DNA of 51,947 nucleotides, taken from NCBI GenBank assembly GCA_002346535.1, contig DDZZ01000003.1, forward strand, positions 1 to 51,947. Reading direction: 5' to 3'. Both the position numbers and the translations under genes were made by a program. This document shows, piece by piece, positions 8,780 through 17,986 of the stretch. The notes below the pieces were generated by a model. It was not told the origin of the DNA. It did no database searches and was given only the letters and a program-made list of their open reading frames with translations. The first letter of the stretch is position 1. Every line of letters starts with the position of its first letter. Source of the DNA: Opitutales bacterium UBA2995. Lineage in GTDB: Bacteria > Verrucomicrobiota > Verrucomicrobiia > Opitutales > UBA2995.

Positions 8780-11200
8780 CTAATGGATAAAGTAATTCCC
8801 GCTTTGGGAGACATTGATTTCAATTCCATCTTCGATGGATTGGAACTTCACGGACCTCCCATTTAAAGAAACCTCTGATACCTTGTTGTTGAGTGCCAAC
8901 TTTATCTTTGCGGGGTTTTCAACCCACACGCCAAGTTCAGTTTTATCACCGTGTTTCATAGCGAATGATGCTCGTTCGTCACTTTCGAGCACCTTGTTTC
9001 CATGGTAATAAAGTGATTTGACAGCCTGTCCCGCTACTTCGCTTATTTGTTCACCGTTCAATCGCAACCAGGCAAAGTCTCCGTTTAGCTTTATCCCGCT
9101 CTTTTCACTGGTTTTCTTGGAATGTGATTTGATGAAGATGTCAGTGCTATCCCCATGAATAATTTTAGCGCCTAATAATTTTTCAGAAGAAAAGCCTTCG
9201 ATCTTGGGTTCCTTATCGCCTTTACCAAGGGGGTAGAGGATTTGTCCAAATAAGCCACCGCTTCCGGCTTTCGATGTTTTAAGCGTGGGGTAAGGAGCAT
9301 AGTCGGCTTTAATGTAGGTGCTTTCCAGATCGGTCACCTCAATGATAGATCCGGGGGATAATTGGTAGGTGACCAATGTGGCCTTATCACCGTATCGATC
9401 ATTCTCATACGACCATGTGAAACGATTACCGTCTTGCTCAACAGCGCTTCGACCGCCATGAAAAAATACATCGAATTTTCCGTCCAGTTTTTCTCCGTCA
9501 ACCTGTCCTTGTGCTTCGTCTAGTACTAAAAAATACTCACCTTGAACAAATGCGATTGTCCGCTGAGCAGTGCCCCAAGTGTTGCCCAGGTATTTGCGAA
9601 ACGGAGCGCTCTTTTTCTCCATGTCAAAGAACGAAGTGTTGAGGCGATCCTCCGATGGATTGGGTTGATTTTCTATAAAGTCTCCAAGTGGGATGTCATC
9701 GAAGGTGATGGTATTATGAGCTTGAGGGCGCCGGTAATAGGTGTAGCGAATATCCTCTCCATAGCTGCTGCGTGTATATCCGCTATCCGAGGCCATTATC
9801 TGGTTCTTAGCGTAAACAATAAAGCTTAACGTATCGTTGTGGTCATGATTGTCGGCTTGAGGTACACTGTGGAAAAGTAGGTAAAATTGATCTTCTTCAT
9901 CGTTCGTCCAACGGTCTCGGAAGAAGGTCTGTCCTCCGTCCATGAAAATAGTTGGATCTGCGGTGGGGACATGGGTAGGAATGCTCGGATCGTAAGTGAT
10001 CAACTCATACAGTTCCCTTGGATAATCCCAGGTCGCACCGGTGTAGTTAAAGCCGCTGATTTTTTCGATATCCCTGTAAGGTTGATAGTCGGTGGTCTGG
10101 AAATTCCATTGCAAAACTTTCGAGAACGGAACGTCAGGTGCGAGAAATGAGCGATCGTCCTGAAAGGCTTTCGCCACCATTTGAGTGGGAACAGGCCTGA
10201 TAAAAGAATCTTCCACGTTCATGATCCAGCCTTGTGCATTTCGACCGATCACACCCCACTCAAAGGTTTCCTTGAAATCTTTGAAATAATCAACTCCAGA
10301 AACGTTTTTGTAGTGATAGAGAAAAGGCACATAGTTCAACCAGGAAAAGATGTAATACATCCCGCCTTCTCGATAAATGCCATCTGCGGTGAAATGGTAA
10401 CTCGTGTTCCGGTTCGCCGCTTCCATAGCATTTCGAAACCAGTCTGCCGCATCTGGCTCTTCTGATAAAGTCAGGGCAAAGGCCGTCAATCCCCAGGCTG
10501 GTTTTGAAAGGTGGTTGTGGGGTCCGGGCGCCCATGAATTTAGGTACTTGTGCGTATAGCGGGCTAATTTGAGCAATCGCTCTCGAATTAATGCATCTTC
10601 TTTTTTGCTGAGAAAGGGATGCACAAAATCATAAGCGGCGGAGATCGACTGCGACCAAATCGCGATGTAGATTTCATCAATTGATTTGTCGACACCGGAA
10701 CCTGTAGGGTCCAGCTCATAGAAGGGACCATCGAAAGCCCGCAACAGTGCATTCTTTGCACGATTGATTAGCCGCTTCTTTTCAGCGGGGTCATTTGTCA
10801 TCCAAGCTACAAATGCGCAATAAAGGGGAATTTGCGTCATCTCTCCATAGTATTTGTGGATGTTCCTGTTATTTGCGCTGGCAAGTTCTGGAACCCACAT
10901 TTTATCCGGCGAAACAACTTGAGGAAAGGGTGAGTTTAAGAATCGGTGGTTTTTAACTTTCGACCAGTATTCGTGTATTGTTTCGTCTGCTTCCAGTTGT
11001 GTTTTAAACTCTGCCAACCCTTCTTTGGTGAACCAGAGGGATGGATGTATCTCCTTTTCGGGGACAACCATTTTGGTCGTTACCTTAAAGCCGGAATGGC
11101 TGTCCCAATCAGCGCCCAGAAAATCTTTGCCTGCGTAAAGATTTCCCAGCCCGCATAATGTGCAGACCGAAAAAACTAAATACCAAATTTTATGAGGCAT
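8780..11200 (-). CDS. Exported heparinase II/III-type or alginate-lyase-like polysaccharide lyase
   Basis: A predicted beta-eliminating lyase on uronic-acid polysaccharide. I chose the ATG at 11200, giving 806 aa. It is preceded by TTAGGATT, begins a clean signal peptide (MPHKIWYLVFSVCTLC...YA), and sits 4 nt past the upstream SDR stop. An upstream in-frame start at 11299 would overlap that SDR. Residues ~50-400 form an (alpha/alpha) toroid (IWSQSISAAYDFV, GPHNHLSKPAWGLTAFALTL, TADGIYREGGMYYIFSW). Residues ~440-800 form the beta-sandwich half with the heparinase-type motif NHDHNDTLSF (H452, H454), DSGYTRSSYG and a YYRRPQAHNTI segment. The family match is closest to PL12/15/17-type lyases, but which one I cannot decide. 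It is the third gene of the minus-strand operon that starts at 12814. Confidence 0.8.
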   Translation of the reverse strand: MPHKIWYLVFSVCTLCGLGNLYAGKDFLGADWDSHSGFKVTTKMVVPEKEIHPSLWFTKEGLAEFKTQLEADETIHEYWSKVKNHRFLNSPFPQVVSPDKMWVPELASANNRNIHKYYGEMTQIPLYCAFVAWMTNDPAEKKRLINRAKNALLRAFDGPFYELDPTGSGVDKSIDEIYIAIWSQSISAAYDFVHPFLSKKEDALIRERLLKLARYTHKYLNSWAPGPHNHLSKPAWGLTAFALTLSEEPDAADWFRNAMEAANRNTSYHFTADGIYREGGMYYIFSWLNYVPFLYHYKNVSGVDYFKDFKETFEWGVIGRNAQGWIMNVEDSFIRPVPTQMVAKAFQDDRSFLAPDVPFSKVLQWNFQTTDYQPYRDIEKISGFNYTGATWDYPRELYELITYDPSIPTHVPTADPTIFMDGGQTFFRDRWTNDEEDQFYLLFHSVPQADNHDHNDTLSFIVYAKNQIMASDSGYTRSSYGEDIRYTYYRRPQAHNTITFDDIPLGDFIENQPNPSEDRLNTSFFDMEKKSAPFRKYLGNTWGTAQRTIAFVQGEYFLVLDEAQGQVDGEKLDGKFDVFFHGGRSAVEQDGNRFTWSYENDRYGDKATLVTYQLSPGSIIEVTDLESTYIKADYAPYPTLKTSKAGSGGLFGQILYPLGKGDKEPKIEGFSSEKLLGAKIIHGDSTDIFIKSHSKKTSEKSGIKLNGDFAWLRLNGEQISEVAGQAVKSLYYHGNKVLESDERASFAMKHGDKTELGVWVENPAKIKLALNNKVSEVSLNGRSVKFQSIEDGIEINVSQSGNYFIH

Positions 11201-11204
11201 AATC

Positions 11205-11969
11205 CTAAGCCATATAGACTCCACCATTAATGTCGAGTGTAGCGCCAGTAATGAATCCATCGTATTCAGATGCCAAGTACGCGACAGCTCGGGCAACATC
11301 GTCTGTATTCCCGGCCCGACCGATGGGAATGGTGGCTATGGTTTCGTTGGCCGATTCTTCGGTAGTATGTGTGTTGTGAAAGGAAGTTCCTAGGATCAGT
11401 CCTGGAGCAATCGCGTTTACGCGAACTCCCTTGGGGCCGAGTTCTGCGGCCATTGCACGCGTGAAAGTCAGTATCGCTCCTTTTGTTGTAGAATAGGCGA
11501 GTGATCCGCCGTGACCACCTTTTCGACCGGCAAGTGAAGCTAAATTAACGATGGCGCTGTTCTCGTTTTTTGTGAGGAAGTTTTCAGCTGCTTTGGATAC
11601 AAAGAGCATGGAGCTCATATTGATATCCATGACTTCCTTCCAAAAGTCTTCATCGATTTCTCCTAGTTGACGTCGCGCGACCAATGAACCCGCATTGTTA
11701 ATAAGGATATCGAGTCCTCCGAGTTTTTCAGCAGCTTCCTCAACCATTGCATTGGCCTTTGCCGCTTCGGTTAAATTCCCTGAAACGGTGTAGGCGCTCT
11801 GACCGCTCTCTGCAGCTTCGCTGGCTATACGTTCTGCATTTTCCGAACTTGAAAAAAAGTGAATCGCTACACTGGCTCGGGAATGCAGCAAGGTTTTCGA
11901 TACGGCTTCGCCAATTCCCTGTGCACCTGCTGTTACTAGGATGCGTTTGCCTTCTAGTTTACTGTTCAT
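11205..11969 (-). CDS. SDR oxidoreductase, DEH-reductase-like
   Basis: A short-chain dehydrogenase/reductase of 254 aa from the ATG at 11969, which has AAAGGA upstream and leaves 11 nt after the preceding stop. Motifs: TAGAQGIG (13-20) for the cofactor, NNAG (91-94), and catalytic S145, Y159 and K163. The whole pattern resembles the alginate-pathway reductase A1-R, which converts 4-deoxy-L-erythro-5-hexoseulose uronate (DEH) to 2-keto-3-deoxygluconate: QGIG, LINNAGSLVARRQLGEIDE, a VMDIN.SS block, GTSFHNTHT, IPIGRAG and LDINGGVYM. This comparison is from memory, not a search. It lies between the isomerase and lyase genes, which supports a role in unsaturated-uronate metabolism. A generic 3-oxoacyl-ACP-reductase-like role is the alternative. 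Confidence 0.8.
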   Translation of the reverse strand: MNSKLEGKRILVTAGAQGIGEAVSKTLLHSRASVAIHFFSSSENAERIASEAAESGQSAYTVSGNLTEAAKANAMVEEAAEKLGGLDILINNAGSLVARRQLGEIDEDFWKEVMDINMSSMLFVSKAAENFLTKNENSAIVNLASLAGRKGGHGGSLAYSTTKGAILTFTRAMAAELGPKGVRVNAIAPGLILGTSFHNTHTTEESANETIATIPIGRAGNTDDVARAVAYLASEYDGFITGATLDINGGVYMA

Positions 11970-11980
11970 GATATCCTTTT

Positions 11981-12814
11981 TTAAAACCAATTAAACTCTT
12001 TTGCCTTTGTGAGGGCCACTTGAAGGTCAGGCATGTAGGGATGCCACATTTTTTCCCACTCGATACTCACAAAGCTTTGGTAATTGTTTTGCTTTAAAAG
12101 TTGCAAAGTATCCTCCAGGGGAAACTCGCCTTCTCCCAGGTTAACGTATGAAAATGGATGCTTCGCAGAAGGAACGGATATGCTATCCTTGATGTGAATA
12201 TTGCAGACGTTTTTAGCTACTTTTTGCCAGCTGGTTTCGACCGAATCGCCTGACTTCTTCCAAGTGTGGTGCGTATCCCAAATGATATTTAAGTCCGGCT
12301 TTGCTTTTAGGATTCTTTCCAAAGCCGGGTGAGAAACCAAGCAGTCGTGCGTCTCTATAGCGATGTCAGTCGACCATTGATTTTTTGATCTCTCTTCGGA
12401 CCACCACTCAAAGGTCGTTAATGCCGATTGATAAGCTTCATCATTCAATCCATCCGGAACCGTTCCCCCGTCGAATACACGCAAAGTTTTTGTACCTATG
12501 GCCTCTGCCCAGGGAAGGAATTTCAAAAATTCTTCCCGGCAATCTTCATCGTTTCCCACCAGTTTCAGGGATGTATTGAGGCAGCTAATGCTCACTTGCT
12601 GATCTAATAGATATTCGGATAAGGATTCAGGCCGACCAAAGCGCTCCTTAAATAATTGCGGAAGTTCCACACGATCTTCAGTTGCTCTTATCTCGACAAA
12701 TCTGAGGCCATATTCCCGCGCTAAGGCGCAAATGGAGTCCAGATTTAGGCTGGGGCAGCCTAAGGTCGAGAATGTCCAGAGGAAGTCTGGATAGCACGAA
12801 GTTGTGGCTTTCAT
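11981..12814 (-). CDS. Sugar phosphate isomerase/epimerase family protein (TIM barrel)
   Basis: A 277-aa protein of the xylose-isomerase-like TIM barrel family (AP_endonuc_2). Visible strands and metal-ligand candidates: FVEIRATEDR (residues ~40-48), IAIETHDC (E and H around 154-156), LNIIWDTHHTW (D and H around 179-182), VCNIHIKDS (H and D around 199-202) and FVSIEWEKMW near the C-terminus. These acidic and His positions fit a divalent-metal centre. It is cytoplasmic with no signal peptide. It is the first gene of the minus operon, with the SDR and lyase following, so it is inferred to isomerise a sugar or keto-sugar acid from the polymer. The exact substrate is unknown. Confidence 0.75.
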   Translation of the reverse strand: MKATTSCYPDFLWTFSTLGCPSLNLDSICALAREYGLRFVEIRATEDRVELPQLFKERFGRPESLSEYLLDQQVSISCLNTSLKLVGNDEDCREEFLKFLPWAEAIGTKTLRVFDGGTVPDGLNDEAYQSALTTFEWWSEERSKNQWSTDIAIETHDCLVSHPALERILKAKPDLNIIWDTHHTWKKSGDSVETSWQKVAKNVCNIHIKDSISVPSAKHPFSYVNLGEGEFPLEDTLQLLKQNNYQSFVSIEWEKMWHPYMPDLQVALTKAKEFNWF

Positions 12815-12985
12815 CGATACAGAATTTATAAATATAAATTTACAATCTACTTAACTTAAGTTAATCCATCGCTGTCAAGATTCCATAAGTATAGCATTGA
12901 CCCGACATCGGCAAATTCAGTTGATTTTTAATAATTATAAATAAATAACGTTTGGCATTATTCCCTTGTCGGCATTTATTATTCT
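12815..12985. promoter_or_regulatory. Divergent AT-rich promoter region
   Basis: This 171-bp spacer lies between two divergent operons (isomerase/SDR/lyase on minus; PL6-cytochrome/isomerase/MDR/symporter on plus). It is strongly AT-rich, with 'ttttaataattataaataaataacg' near 12930 and 'tttataaatataaattta' near 12826. It must contain both promoters. It holds a perfect 14-bp palindrome and a repeated TCGGCA element (near 12908 and 12969), which are candidate regulator contacts. Confidence 0.7.
12851..12864. promoter_or_regulatory. Perfect palindrome, candidate operator
   Basis: TTAACTTAAGTTAA is a perfect 14-bp dyad with no spacer. It lies 37 nt upstream of the minus-strand ATG (12814) and about 120 nt upstream of the plus-strand ATG (12986). 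A dimeric regulator (GntR, LacI or similar) is a reasonable guess, but no regulator gene lies in the neighbourhood. Confidence 0.5.
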
Positions 12986-15900
12986 ATGCATCCACTTAAA
13001 GGTAGCCTGATTCTTTTGGTTTGGTCTCTATCGGCCGTTATTTCCGATGGGCAAACATTGGTGAACCTGGATTTTGAACAGGATTCCGTCGGGAGTCAGC
13101 CCGAGATAGAGGACGTCACTTTTTCGCCGAGTTACAATAATTCTACCAACGGAGCGGTGGTTATTGATCAGACTTATGATCCGTCGAACCCACTGAGTGG
13201 GAAGAGCCTCTACATCTACGATCAAAATGGTGATCTAACCAATGGAGATCCTACCCATTTGCGCTTTCCTTTCAACGGCGGTACTAACAGAACCGAGGTG
13301 CGCCTGAGTTTTGACTTTCAACGGGCTTATGCTTCCGAAGCAGCGGATACCGATACTCGAGTTCATCTTGCATTGGGACGCGTGGGGAATCCCTTAAACA
13401 ATTCTGATTTTCGGCCGTTTCAACTGCGCATCCTCAACAATGGTAATTTGGTTCTTAATTCGATCGCCGGATCTGAAACGGTGGCTACCTATCTACCGGA
13501 TGACCCCAACCACATTGATATTCTGGCGAATTCCCATGACAACATTACGATCAATTACGATTTGGAGGACCTTGGAACGGGAGCTGTCCTTCCAAACACC
13601 CTGCATTTATTTCTCAACGAGGCAAAAATCGGGGAATTCGACTTTCATGTAACCCCAGATCCGGAAAACGCACCTCAAGTCATCTTCAATCAGGAGGATT
13701 ACGACTTAGGGCAGTTCGCGCTCTATCAAGATTCCAAGCGTCAGGGAGGCATCGTATTCGATAATATAATATTCACACCCTTGAACGAGATTTTTGGTCC
13801 ACCTAGTGCTCCCGAGTTATTGGGGTTAAAAAGCTCTTATCCTTTCTCTGTTGAATTGGAATGGTTGGATACTTCCGATGACGAAATTGGATTTGTCATC
13901 GAGCGAAAAATTGGCGGATCCGGTGTATTTGAATCGCTGGAAACCGTCACAAGCAATGTGACTACCTATAAAGACGAATCCGTTTTACCTGAAATGACAT
14001 ACACCTATCGAATCATTGCGGATAACGGTTTCAAGTCAGATCCCTCGAATCAATTGGAGACCACAACTCCCGAGCAAATTCTGCCATTGATCGTTAGTTT
14101 TGAAGGAGATGAATTTGTTCTCGTTGGGGACACAGCTTCTTTTTCGGTGACGGCTGTCGGGCGTGATCCTTTGAGCTACCAATGGTATTCTGGGTCTTCA
14201 GGGGATATATCACAATCGGTTAATGGAGCGACCAATGCCGCCTTTGAGAGTGGGCAGTTAAACGCAGATGCCAGCTTCTGGGTGCGTGTTAGCAACAACG
14301 AAGGCCAGGTGGACAGCCCTACGTTCGAGGTACAAGCCAGAATCGGTGAAGTTTATATAGTTACTACTCGTTCAGAAATTGAGAATACTCTCGAAACCGC
14401 ATTGCCAGGTGACACTTTGGTTGTGCCGAATGGCACCTATTCGGATTTGGTGATTGAATTAGAGGGGCATGGCACTGAAAACGCACCCATAACATTAAAG
14501 GCCGAGAAGCCCGGCCAGGTTATCTTAACTGAGGAATCCCGCGTTCAGATCGGCGGCCAATGGCTGGTTTTGGAAGGCTTTGTCTTTACTGGGCCTTACA
14601 CTGGAAATGACGATGAAGTTATTCAGTTTCGGTCAGGTGGAGAAGATGCGGATGATTGTCGTATCACCGACATTTCAATTATCAATTACATTCCCGAAGA
14701 TGGATCTAAGACAATGTGGGTTTCATTGCGGGGTATGCGTAACCGAGTCGACCACTGTTACTTCTCAGGTCACAACGTGGAAGGTGCTACTTTGGTAGCT
14801 CGGTTGGATGGCGAGCCGGATTACCATCAGATTGACCATAATCACTTCGCGAATCGCATCGATAGTGGAGGTCAAAATGGTTGGGAAACGATTCGTATTG
14901 GAACGAGTGATACATCCTTGTCCGACTCTCGGACCGTCGTGGAACATAATCTGTTTTCAAAGACCAATGGTGAAATTGAAATTATTTCGAATAAGTCCGG
15001 TGAAAACATTTATCGATACAATACGTTTTACGAGTGTCAGGGTACTTTAACTCTGCGGCATGGAAACCGATGCGTGGTGGAGGGTAACTATTTTATTGGA
15101 AACTTTATCAACCAAACGGGAGGGGTGCGTGTCATTGGTGAGGATCACCGTATCATCAACAACTACTTTGAAAGCACAACCGCTCGGGCCGGAGCAGCCA
15201 TAACTTTATACGCAGGAGTTCTCGGTGGCGCCTTGAATGAATACGTGGAAGCAAATAATGCAATCGTTGCTTTCAATACCTTCTTCGAAAACAACGGGCC
15301 TTACATCAATATCGGTACTGGATTTAGATCCCGGGATCGTACTATTTTACCAGCGGGGATCACGGTGGCCAATAACCTCATGGCCGCTGGATCCAGGACT
15401 GTGGGCAATTTTGTTTCTGGCCACAACCCGGAAAGCCAATCCTGGGCGGGTAATATCATCTTTGGTCGTCCGATTGGAGGTGACGTATCTGAAGGTTTTG
15501 AAAGCCTGGATCCACGTTTGGAATTGGATGAAGTCCTGCGGATCCAGCGTATTTCAGCCATTAGCCAGGCGATCGACGCTGGGAATGCATTATTTCTCGA
15601 CGTGGAATTTGACATGGATGGCCAATCACGTATTGATGTTCCGGATGTGGGTGCTGATGAGCATTCCGACGGGCCTATCATTAATCGGCCGCTTACGGCT
15701 GGAGATGTGGGTCCCAGCTACAACCCAGCCCTGAGGAGCTTTAATATAACTTTGAATATTCCAATAGGCAATGAAGGCTGGCCGAACCTGTTGAGCGAGA
15801 CTGGTGCATTCAAAGACTTGGTCACTCTGGAACCTGAGGATGGAATTTTGGCCTACACACCCAATCTTTCCTTTTGGTCTGATTATGCTGAAAAGGACCG

Positions 15901-17107
15901 TTGGTTTTATATCCCAATGGGAGATGAGATCGATTATTCACAGGATGGGGATTGGCGATTCCCGACCGGGTCGGTTTGGATTAAGCATTTCGAACTTGAA
16001 TTAGATCGTGGTAACCCCAGCTCATCCAAGCGTGTTGAAACGCGCTTCATTGTTAAAACAGAGTTTAGTGTCGTTGGGGTAAGTTACCTTTGGAACGAGG
16101 AAGGTACGGAAGCTACACTGGTAGTAGACGATGGAGTCGATTTTGATCTGGCGGTTCTCGTTGACGAGGAAGAACGAACGCAGACCTGGTCTATACCTAG
16201 CCGGGATGAATGCCTGGCCTGCCATTCGATCACCGGTGGCTTCTTACTGAGTTTTAACACCCGTCAGTTGAATAGGGATTATTCTATTGGAGGGTATGAA
16301 CAGAACATCCTTAAGTATTTGAGTGACCACCAATTTCTCGATGAGCATTTATCCAATCCCGCTTCATTACCCTATTTCGCTCGCCCCGATGATCCCAACG
16401 CGAGTTTGGACTTTAGAGCACGATCTTACTTGGCTGTGAATTGTGTGAGTTGTCACCAACCGGGTGGCACTGAGAGTGACCGTTTTGATGTGCGACCCCA
16501 TCGCACACTTGATCGAACAGGCATGATTGATGGAATTCCTTCTCAGAACAATGGAGAAGATACCTTAAGGCTCATTGTACGCGGGGATACTTCCAAGTCT
16601 ACCATCTACCAACGAATGATTGCGGATGGAGGGTTCACTCGAATGCCGAACATTGCTACCAATGAAATTGACCCAGTGGGTACGGAAATGATTCGCCAAT
16701 GGATTGAAGAGGGTCTTGTTGACTACTTGACTTACTCGGAGTGGCAGGATGTTGAATTTGGTGAGCTAAAGGATGCACTGGGAGGTGCAACTCAAGATCC
16801 TGACTTCGATGGAGAAGACAATGCAGCCGAGTTTTTAAATCGAACAAACCCATTGGATGGATCTGATGGAAATACGGTGGAAATGAACCGGGAAAATGGA
16901 AACGTTGAAATTGCCTTCGAAGCTGGCCCCTTTGCCGAATATCAGATTGAGTTCAGTTCCGACCTGGACAATTGGCAACCACTCGAGGGAGAAATGGGTC
17001 GAGGGATGACAGTTACGAATTCAAACAGTTTGATTGGCCTTACACTGACACCGGGCCAGATTAACAACCTAAACCAATTCTTCAGGATTATCGCCAAAGA
17101 GCAATAG
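12986..17107 (+). CDS. PL6-family polysaccharide lyase fused to a diheme c-type cytochrome domain
   Basis: A 1373-aa exported multidomain protein. Residues 1-~22 are a signal peptide; ~24-265 jelly-roll-like; ~272-361 fibronectin III (WLDTSDDEIGFVIERK); ~365-448 Ig-like; ~454-890 a PL6 (alginate lyase/chondroitinase B) beta-helix. The PL6 core is unmistakable: ALPGDTLVVPNGTYSD, then NKSGENIYRYNTF and TLRHGNRCVVEGNYFIGN, with the expected catalytic K670 and R691. Residues ~930-1250 match the domain usually called SO2930-family diheme cytochrome (SETGAF, PNLSFWSDYAEKDRWFYIP, SVWIKHFELE) with two haem motifs, C1076-LA-CH1080 and C1153-VS-CH1157. A verrucomicrobial C-terminal tail follows. The frame is uninterrupted across the junction. 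It heads the plus operon, 28 nt before the next gene. A lyase on a uronate polymer coupled to electron transfer is an inference. Confidence 0.85.
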   Translation: MHPLKGSLILLVWSLSAVISDGQTLVNLDFEQDSVGSQPEIEDVTFSPSYNNSTNGAVVIDQTYDPSNPLSGKSLYIYDQNGDLTNGDPTHLRFPFNGGTNRTEVRLSFDFQRAYASEAADTDTRVHLALGRVGNPLNNSDFRPFQLRILNNGNLVLNSIAGSETVATYLPDDPNHIDILANSHDNITINYDLEDLGTGAVLPNTLHLFLNEAKIGEFDFHVTPDPENAPQVIFNQEDYDLGQFALYQDSKRQGGIVFDNIIFTPLNEIFGPPSAPELLGLKSSYPFSVELEWLDTSDDEIGFVIERKIGGSGVFESLETVTSNVTTYKDESVLPEMTYTYRIIADNGFKSDPSNQLETTTPEQILPLIVSFEGDEFVLVGDTASFSVTAVGRDPLSYQWYSGSSGDISQSVNGATNAAFESGQLNADASFWVRVSNNEGQVDSPTFEVQARIGEVYIVTTRSEIENTLETALPGDTLVVPNGTYSDLVIELEGHGTENAPITLKAEKPGQVILTEESRVQIGGQWLVLEGFVFTGPYTGNDDEVIQFRSGGEDADDCRITDISIINYIPEDGSKTMWVSLRGMRNRVDHCYFSGHNVEGATLVARLDGEPDYHQIDHNHFANRIDSGGQNGWETIRIGTSDTSLSDSRTVVEHNLFSKTNGEIEIISNKSGENIYRYNTFYECQGTLTLRHGNRCVVEGNYFIGNFINQTGGVRVIGEDHRIINNYFESTTARAGAAITLYAGVLGGALNEYVEANNAIVAFNTFFENNGPYINIGTGFRSRDRTILPAGITVANNLMAAGSRTVGNFVSGHNPESQSWAGNIIFGRPIGGDVSEGFESLDPRLELDEVLRIQRISAISQAIDAGNALFLDVEFDMDGQSRIDVPDVGADEHSDGPIINRPLTAGDVGPSYNPALRSFNITLNIPIGNEGWPNLLSETGAFKDLVTLEPEDGILAYTPNLSFWSDYAEKDRWFYIPMGDEIDYSQDGDWRFPTGSVWIKHFELELDRGNPSSSKRVETRFIVKTEFSVVGVSYLWNEEGTEATLVVDDGVDFDLAVLVDEEERTQTWSIPSRDECLACHSITGGFLLSFNTRQLNRDYSIGGYEQNILKYLSDHQFLDEHLSNPASLPYFARPDDPNASLDFRARSYLAVNCVSCHQPGGTESDRFDVRPHRTLDRTGMIDGIPSQNNGEDTLRLIVRGDTSKSTIYQRMIADGGFTRMPNIATNEIDPVGTEMIRQWIEEGLVDYLTYSEWQDVEFGELKDALGGATQDPDFDGEDNAAEFLNRTNPLDGSDGNTVEMNRENGNVEIAFEAGPFAEYQIEFSSDLDNWQPLEGEMGRGMTVTNSNSLIGLTLTPGQINNLNQFFRIIAKEQ

Positions 17108-17135
17108 CAAGCCTACTCGCTTATCCTCCGACGCT

Positions 17136-17972
17136 ATGGCAATCTCCCATCCACCAATCACTGTATTCACCAAGCCATGGAAAAACTTGGCCATTGGATC
17201 GCTTGCGGATTTGATTGCGGATCTTGGATTCAATGGAATTGAGCTACCTGTTCGGGAAGGATTTCAGGTTGAACCTGATACGATTCAGGATAGTCTGACT
17301 CGAGCGGTATCTGCATTTGAGGAGCGCGGAATGTCGATTTATAGTGTAGCTGGAGATTTGAATGAAAAGACCGCCCGTGCCTGTGTTGAAAATGAAATCC
17401 CGGTATTGAGAACGATGCTGAAACTGCAGGATGGGAAATCCTATTCGGAAAATGTGGAAGCCTTTCAGAACCAATGTCTTCTCTTGACTGGTGCGTTAAA
17501 CGGGTCCAATACGACAATAGGTCTGCAAAACCATTGCGACGAATTTGTCAGTTCATCGGTCGGGATGATGCAAGCCATTGAGCCACTCCCTGAAGAGCTT
17601 GCCACGGCGGTGTTGGACTTGGGTCATATTGGATTGGAAGGTGAGTTGGAGGAAATTGCTATTGATATCGCATGGTCAAGGTTAAGCCTCGTGAACTTGA
17701 AAAATGCCCTTCGCTACAAGGAGGGTGTTGATGAAAGGGGAGCGGTCATTTGGAATCGTACATGGGTTACCGGTAAAGAAGGTTATACCTCCTGGGACAA
17801 GGCCGTTGCCGAATTGGCAAAACGATCATTTCGCCTACCCATTTGTATTACTTGTGAATACAAAGACGCAAATCACAGGGGGCTTTCCGGGGATGATTTA
17901 ATTCCATATGTTAAGGAAGACTTAAAATACTTGCGAGAATTGTTAAATGTACATTACAAATTGGATTCCTAG
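17136..17972 (+). CDS. Sugar phosphate isomerase/epimerase family protein (TIM barrel)
   Basis: A 278-aa cytoplasmic protein of the xylose-isomerase-like TIM barrel family. It starts at the ATG 28 nt after the PL6-cytochrome stop. Signature strands: FNGIELPVREGF (~31-42), TIGLQNHCDE (~128-137), VLDLGHIGLEGE (~154-165) and SLVNLKNALRY (~182-192). The family's acidic metal ligands are partly replaced (GLQNH where an acidic residue is typical), so chemistry may differ from the isomerase at 11981. It forms an operon with the MDR dehydrogenase (14-nt gap) and the symporter (13-nt gap). It is probably a catabolic isomerase or epimerase for the imported product; the substrate is unknown. Confidence 0.7.
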   Translation: MAISHPPITVFTKPWKNLAIGSLADLIADLGFNGIELPVREGFQVEPDTIQDSLTRAVSAFEERGMSIYSVAGDLNEKTARACVENEIPVLRTMLKLQDGKSYSENVEAFQNQCLLLTGALNGSNTTIGLQNHCDEFVSSSVGMMQAIEPLPEELATAVLDLGHIGLEGELEEIAIDIAWSRLSLVNLKNALRYKEGVDERGAVIWNRTWVTGKEGYTSWDKAVAELAKRSFRLPICITCEYKDANHRGLSGDDLIPYVKEDLKYLRELLNVHYKLDS

Positions 17973-17986
17973 TTGGTATTAGTTTT

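Noticed and set aside
11201..11299. Longer N-terminus for the heparinase-like lyase
   Set aside because: It would overlap the SDR gene, whereas the ATG at 11200 gives a signal peptide and a Shine-Dalgarno.
12908..12974. TCGGCA direct repeat in the divergent promoter
   Set aside because: Six bases repeated at a 61-nt distance are expected by chance; only the 14-bp palindrome was kept as a finding.
15237..15734. Open frame overlapping the PL6 domain in another plus frame
   Set aside because: It overlaps conserved PL6 coding sequence and its translation is Trp/Ile/Arg-rich without pattern.
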